Below, one piece after another: positions 59,459 to 64,000 of a DNA stretch of 64,000 bases. Origin of the DNA: Endomychus coccineus (Eukaryota > Arthropoda > Insecta > Coleoptera > Endomychidae); contig OY294068.1 of NCBI GenBank assembly GCA_958510875.1, positions 36,808,297-36,872,296 of the forward strand, read 5' to 3'. Both the position numbers and the translations under genes were made by a program. Positions within the stretch are counted from its first letter, which is position 1. Every line of letters begins with the position of its first letter. The notes under the pieces are model-generated. The model had not been told where the DNA came from. It worked only from the letters and a program-made list of their open reading frames with translations, and made no database searches.

Positions 59459-61575
59459 ACCCAATATATTCTATTCCTAACATAGAGTCGCACTGAAAAA
59501 TTTTTATTTAAATTACAAAAGTACCAATTTCTACCCTAGTAGGAGAAATATTCCTTATTTTGTAATGATCTGCCGGTGAAATTTCTCCTCTAAACTTGGA
59601 TGAATTCCAACAGAATTACGTGAAATTTCAAGATCTTCTCCGTATCTGTTGATTCACAAAGGCCTGTCGAATCACTGTAAATCAGGTAGGTCTTGCGCTT
59701 GAACGTTTAAAGATGGAAAGTTTATGGAATGACTCGAAATTTCTGGTTTTCCTCCATTCAATATTTATCTGAACACAATTGAAGAACTTTATTTAGTGGG
59801 AAGTTTTAACGGAAGCACAATGCAGCGGCGGCTTCTACGGGTTGACAGGCGGCGAGGTGGTGCCTCATCATTCAAATCAAACGCACGATTTGAAAAATTA
59901 GTATTATCATTCAATTATACTCAATTTGGCAAGATTCGAATATCACAGAGCATTGAAATTCGAATATAAATCATGTTTCCAAAGGATAGGTTTCAAAAGC
60001 CGACAAATCCACTTAAGTCAAATGTTGGGAAATATGAATGTATTACCATTCATTGATTGTACAAATATTGCTCATGTATTTGTAAGAACAGCTGTTTCCT
60101 TGAAAAACTCACTCAGTTGTTCCAAAAACACACATACACGTAGTATTGTTGATATCTGATTTTTATTCAATGCAACAAAATATTTTCAACATTTATTAGA
60201 ATCAAATCAGTTGGAATAAAATGAAATATTTTATATAAAAAATTAGACTATCCGGGATCCCTCTACTGCCCTCAAATTATCTGAATTATTATTTTACAGA
60301 ATACCATTGTTGTATTTAGGATTCTTAATTTCTAAATTTTTATTATTGAGGCGATCACTATCCGAGAAGAGAGGCTGTCTGATATTTCCAACTGATTCTG
60401 CTATTTTCAAAATTGTCTTGTATTCTGCTGAGTCAGACCTATAGGATTGTTCTCCACCAAATTCTTGCGGTCCTATCCGTCACTCGTTTCAGTGAATTGA
60501 ACTTTAAAAATAGTATCGAGTGAAGAAAATTAGACTTCCGTCCCGTTGTTTATTGACAATACATATTAGAAATGTTTCATCACCATATTAAAGAGTTTCC
60601 AGCCGCCTCTAAACAATGTATTTGATAGGATTTTAATAGCTTATTGCGTGAAATTTTCGAAATAGTTGTCACGTAGTTACAAGCTTTCAAAGTCGCAAGT
60701 CTTGTAGAAGCACAACGTTTAACGAGATTCTCTTAACCAGTTTTTGTAGAAAACTAAATCGTAACTCACTTGGATTTTATGTCAGCATAATTTTATCGCT
60801 CCATAAAGAGCGAGTGTTGACTTGAGAATAATATAACGTAATGTTATGTTTGAATTGGACATAAATGGTTTCCCTTGCAATAACTTCCAAGTAGTTAATC
60901 AAATTTGTGAGAATAAGACCGTGTGAAGTTTGCCTTTGAAAACTATCTGGTAGTTCAATTATTATCTACGGAATTGATGTATATTCTTATCGTAAGTTAT
61001 TTCCTCATTATTGTGCACTGATGATACTTCCCGAAAGGATTTCATAACCTTTAGAGGATCACAGAATATCTTTAAAATACATGAGAATCATACGGATTCT
61101 TGAACCACTAGGTTTTCAATGTAAAATGAATTTGTATTGATTATATTTTTATATGAAACAAATGAGTATGATGAGTAAGGCATGGATTTTATGAACCATG
61201 CATATATATTTACAAACGTTGCATAAAATGGCACAATTGTAATTTTTTTGCATATTTTAACCGAAATTGCATGTTATAGCATATAGTTCATCTATTCTTG
61301 CATTTCTCTAATTTCATATACATTACATACTTTTTACTTTATTTGTAAATGAACATCTAACCGATTACACCATTCACCACTTCCCAGAAAGGTCTAAGAA
61401 TGAGTCGGGCAAGTTGCAAGTACCGATTCAAGACTAGCATATTCTTGGAAGGGAAGATTGGGAAAATCCCAGGGTAGATTAAACGTGTTGAAAACTTTTT
61501 ATCAGTACATATAATTGTTTGATACTATGAAGAGTGCATCGTAGAATTGTCGTTTTGTGCACGGTTTGAGTAACT
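59459..61575. other. No recognisable gene
   Basis: AT-rich, a 77-codon frame at 59926-60159 without motif; nothing else recognised. Confidence 0.45.
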
Positions 61576-61581
61576 TTCAAA

Positions 61582-62885
61582 ATGCAGAAGTGTAATTCAT
61601 TACGAATAAAGGACTATCCTGAAATCATAATGGATGGCGATCGTATATTCTGCAAGGTCTGTTCCAAAATTGATAGTACTTTCATTTATTTCATTAATAT
61701 ATTTTTCTTAATTTGGGAAATATGAACAGATAATTTTTTTTTTGCCAAAATGATATCTAATGAAAAAATCCAATTCCGGTAGATTGATACTCATTTCAGT
61801 CACAAGAGCAATATTGTTTTATTGCAGATCAGATGCGGAAGAAATTTCAAGTCGATGAACGTGCCAGAATTCATCCGCACGTCGTAAAAGTGAGGAACAT
61901 GAAATCAGTTCCTCTTCAGGTGTTACTGATGGAGTCTATTGGAAAGGGAAATGAAAAGAGCGGTCAGAGTCTGTTTAATGAACATTTGTGCTCAGCTTTA
62001 GTTTCTGCTAATATACCACTAAAAAAATTGAATAACGTACAGTTTAAATCATCTTTGGAAAACTATTGCAATTTCAATATACTCGATGAATCAACAATCA
62101 GGAAAAGTGCAGTTGAATCAGTTCACAAGACTGTTGTTGAAAAAATTGGAATAGTAGTTCCAGATAATTATTTCTACATTATCGTTGACGAAACTATCGA
62201 TGCTTGTGAAGCTGCAGGAAAATCATTTTAAATAGATTCGAAGGAACTCGACAAAACCAATAATTTAACAGTTACACGTTTCGTCCAAGATTCATTAACT
62301 ATTTTTTTTGCCGAATGCAGTACATGCATCTTGTATGTTGAATGTTGGACAAAATTTTGGAAAGTTTTTATCAAAATTTAATACATGTAACGTGTTTAGC
62401 ACATGCACAGAGTAGCGGAAATTAGAAGAAACGAATTTCCTTTACTTAATGAATCAATTACAAATTTCAAAAAGTATTCATCAAGGCACCTTAGAGGATG
62501 CAACTTCATAAAGATGAGTTACCAGGAATTCCTTCACCACCACAACCAATTATCACCATGTGATTAACTTGGTGGAATGATGCTATTTTTTTTCGGAATA
62601 TTTGAACAATTCAAAAGGAATTATTTCAGACAATGTATTTTGAGATCTCAGGAACTACTTAGAGATAATGCAATTGCTCAACAATCAGTTTTTATAAGAT
62701 CTGATTACAGTTTTATTCCAAACTCAATACTAGTCCTAGAAAAAAGTTCTAGATTACTAGAAATTATGAATGACTTTTCAGAGAAATGTGAAAACGTGCA
62801 ATGAACTATGGGAAGTACATTTCTCGGAAAACTAGAGAACGTAATACAAGAAAATGCAAAATTTACACATCATTTTTGAGGGAAC
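61582..62885 (+). pseudogene. hAT-family transposase with BED-type finger, broken
   Basis: Exon 1 (61582-61666) starts MQKCNSLRIKDYPEIIMDGD and has FCKVCSKI, the CxxC half of a BED finger. An intron of about 160 bp ends at TTTTATTGCAG (61829). Exon 2 (61833-62231 open) has KKFQVDERARIHPHVVK (second half, one His changed to Arg), SGQSLFNEHLCSALVSANIP, LKKLNNVQFKSSLENYCNF and NYFYIIVDETIDACEAAGKS with the first catalytic Asp. After a stop the frames go on with SKELDKTNNLTVTRFVQDSL, TCLAHAQ, FQKVFIKAP and, at 62577-62804, FKRNYFRQCILRSQELLRDN; the C-terminal dimerisation part is lost. The same family left the copy at 1861-2690. Not functional. Confidence 0.85.
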
Positions 62886-64000
62886 ATTTGCATAATTTCA
62901 ATAAAGGCTAGCATAAATATCCGCATATATTAACTTTTTTTCCTACTTATATTCTACGCTTTAATGATGAATGATTCATTATAGGGAGAGAACACAACCT
63001 TATTCAGGAATTGAACGAACAAAAAATGCATGGAAACAAAGAAGAGATAATGGTAACAAACATTTTCGGAATTGCCAATTATTATTTCTCCATCATGTAG
63101 ATAGTTGGTGTGTATCATAGATAGTAAATGTTCTCCATTATAGCTTTATACTTCTCAAAACATTGACATTTGTATCCTCAGCTCTTCAAAATTGACAGGA
63201 GCTATTGCATCCACAGAATCGAGATCTCAAAATTTCATGAACCCTTGTTGAATCTAGAATGTGTTAACCAAAAATTCAAATACAATTTCAAAGAAAGACA
63301 AGTGCTAGTCTATAATCGTTACAAATTCGAAATAACATATTCTGGAAGAACTCGATAATCAATTAACGCTACAACGATTTATAACAATCCGAAAAGAAAC
63401 GTAAAACATATACTTACTAGGAGCAGCTGTGGATTTGTTGTTACAGAAAGCATTGTTTGAGGGAGCTTTACAAGGATAGATAATGCAGGAAAAAAATTAG
63501 GTCGCTTTCTAAAAACAGACAGACAAGGATGTAATGAACAGTTCAGAAGCAAACATTTGCGGTATTGTTGGTTGATATCCTTTAGAAATGAAACAATTGC
63601 CTCATAAAGTGTTCAAGATCGAGATCATTCATTTCTTATTTCAATTATTATTCCATTAAAATAACATTTTCTGACTATAACTACTGACAATATATAGTCT
63701 ATAGTGTATCAGAGCTGAATTTGCAGAGTGTATTCCTAATATTGCATGAAGCAATAGGCGGAAAAGTGTGGGGCATGAAAGCCTTCAAGTTTCACGAATC
63801 GCCATACATATTGAATATAAATCAGCGGTGTACAGTGATTTGAAAAGTGCGATCGAGATTGGGATAAATGGGAAATATATTCGGAGCGAGCATGTTTAAC
63901 GTCTAGTTAGACCATTATGCACTTGCATCCAAATAAAAGCTGTCGTGTGGTTAGCATGAGATAATCATTTTTGATGGGGGTACTGCGAATTTGTTTCATT
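62886..64000. other. No recognisable gene
   Basis: AT-rich to the window end; a 62-codon frame at 63170-63358 is not recognised. Confidence 0.45.

Noticed and set aside
1..64000. Bacterial-type systems such as CRISPR arrays, operons or prophage
   Set aside because: No regularly spaced direct repeats with unique spacers, no ribosome-binding-site-linked gene strings; all coding relics are eukaryotic transposons.

Overview
The window looks like a repeat-dense, AT-rich stretch of an arthropod (probably insect) nuclear genome. The reasons are the low G+C, the absence of operons or ribosome-binding sites, traces of spliceosomal introns (a GTAAGT donor, polypyrimidine-AG acceptors), and a transposon community familiar from insects: Penelope-like elements (PLEs), non-LTR retrotransposons with EN, RT and RNase H, a DUF4817-type mariner relative with very long terminal repeats, hAT, piggyBac and MULE-like DNA transposons. 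The species cannot be told from the sequence. I found no convincing intact host gene and no rRNA, tRNA or CRISPR; nearly every recognisable reading frame belongs to a mobile element and almost all are broken.

Layout. 1-0.7 kb: minus-strand LINE (endonuclease end and linker towards RT), cut by the window edge. 0.72 kb: near-perfect hairpin. 1.9-2.7 kb: internally deleted hAT. 5.3-5.85 kb: PLE 3' fragment. 7.13-9.42 kb: complete but inactivated mariner-like element with 540/603-bp TIRs. 10.2-11.25 kb: minus-strand pseudogene resembling DUF7869 proteins. 11.5-13.0 kb: second PLE of the first family. 15.6-16.35 kb: tandem array of about 165 bp. 18.3-20.6 kb: three PLE pieces. 21 kb: local duplication. 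22.5-22.9 kb: Cys-rich transposon protein fragment. 23.21-25.26 kb: complete DNA transposon with about 290-bp TIRs and a broken protein of that same family. 27.2-29.55 kb: the best gene remnant of the window, an almost full-length PLE (RT plus GIY-YIG) with one stop codon and one frameshift. 32 kb and 37.6-38.25 kb: LINE tails. 35.3-36.3 kb: PLE with inverted terminal repeats. 42.4 kb: PLE tail. 43.7-44.7 kb: tandem array of about 290 bp. 44.9-46.9 kb: second mariner-like copy, minus strand, one TIR truncated. 48.96-51.13 kb: LINE (RT to RNase H) split by a nested 1.1-kb TIR element with a 9-bp target duplication. 54.54-55.95 kb and 57.92-59.46 kb: two non-coding inverted-repeat elements. 57.36-57.78 kb: piggyBac C-terminus. 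61.6-62.9 kb: hAT pseudogene.

The most interesting signal is a recurrent motif near the 3' ends of several distinct PLE families: a CTGATGA-like box, a short hairpin and GAAAC, which has the layout of a hammerhead ribozyme core. In two cases a tiny stem III and a candidate cleavage site can be drawn. The window also preserves readable nesting and inversion histories. Stretches not listed as elements hold nothing I can name.
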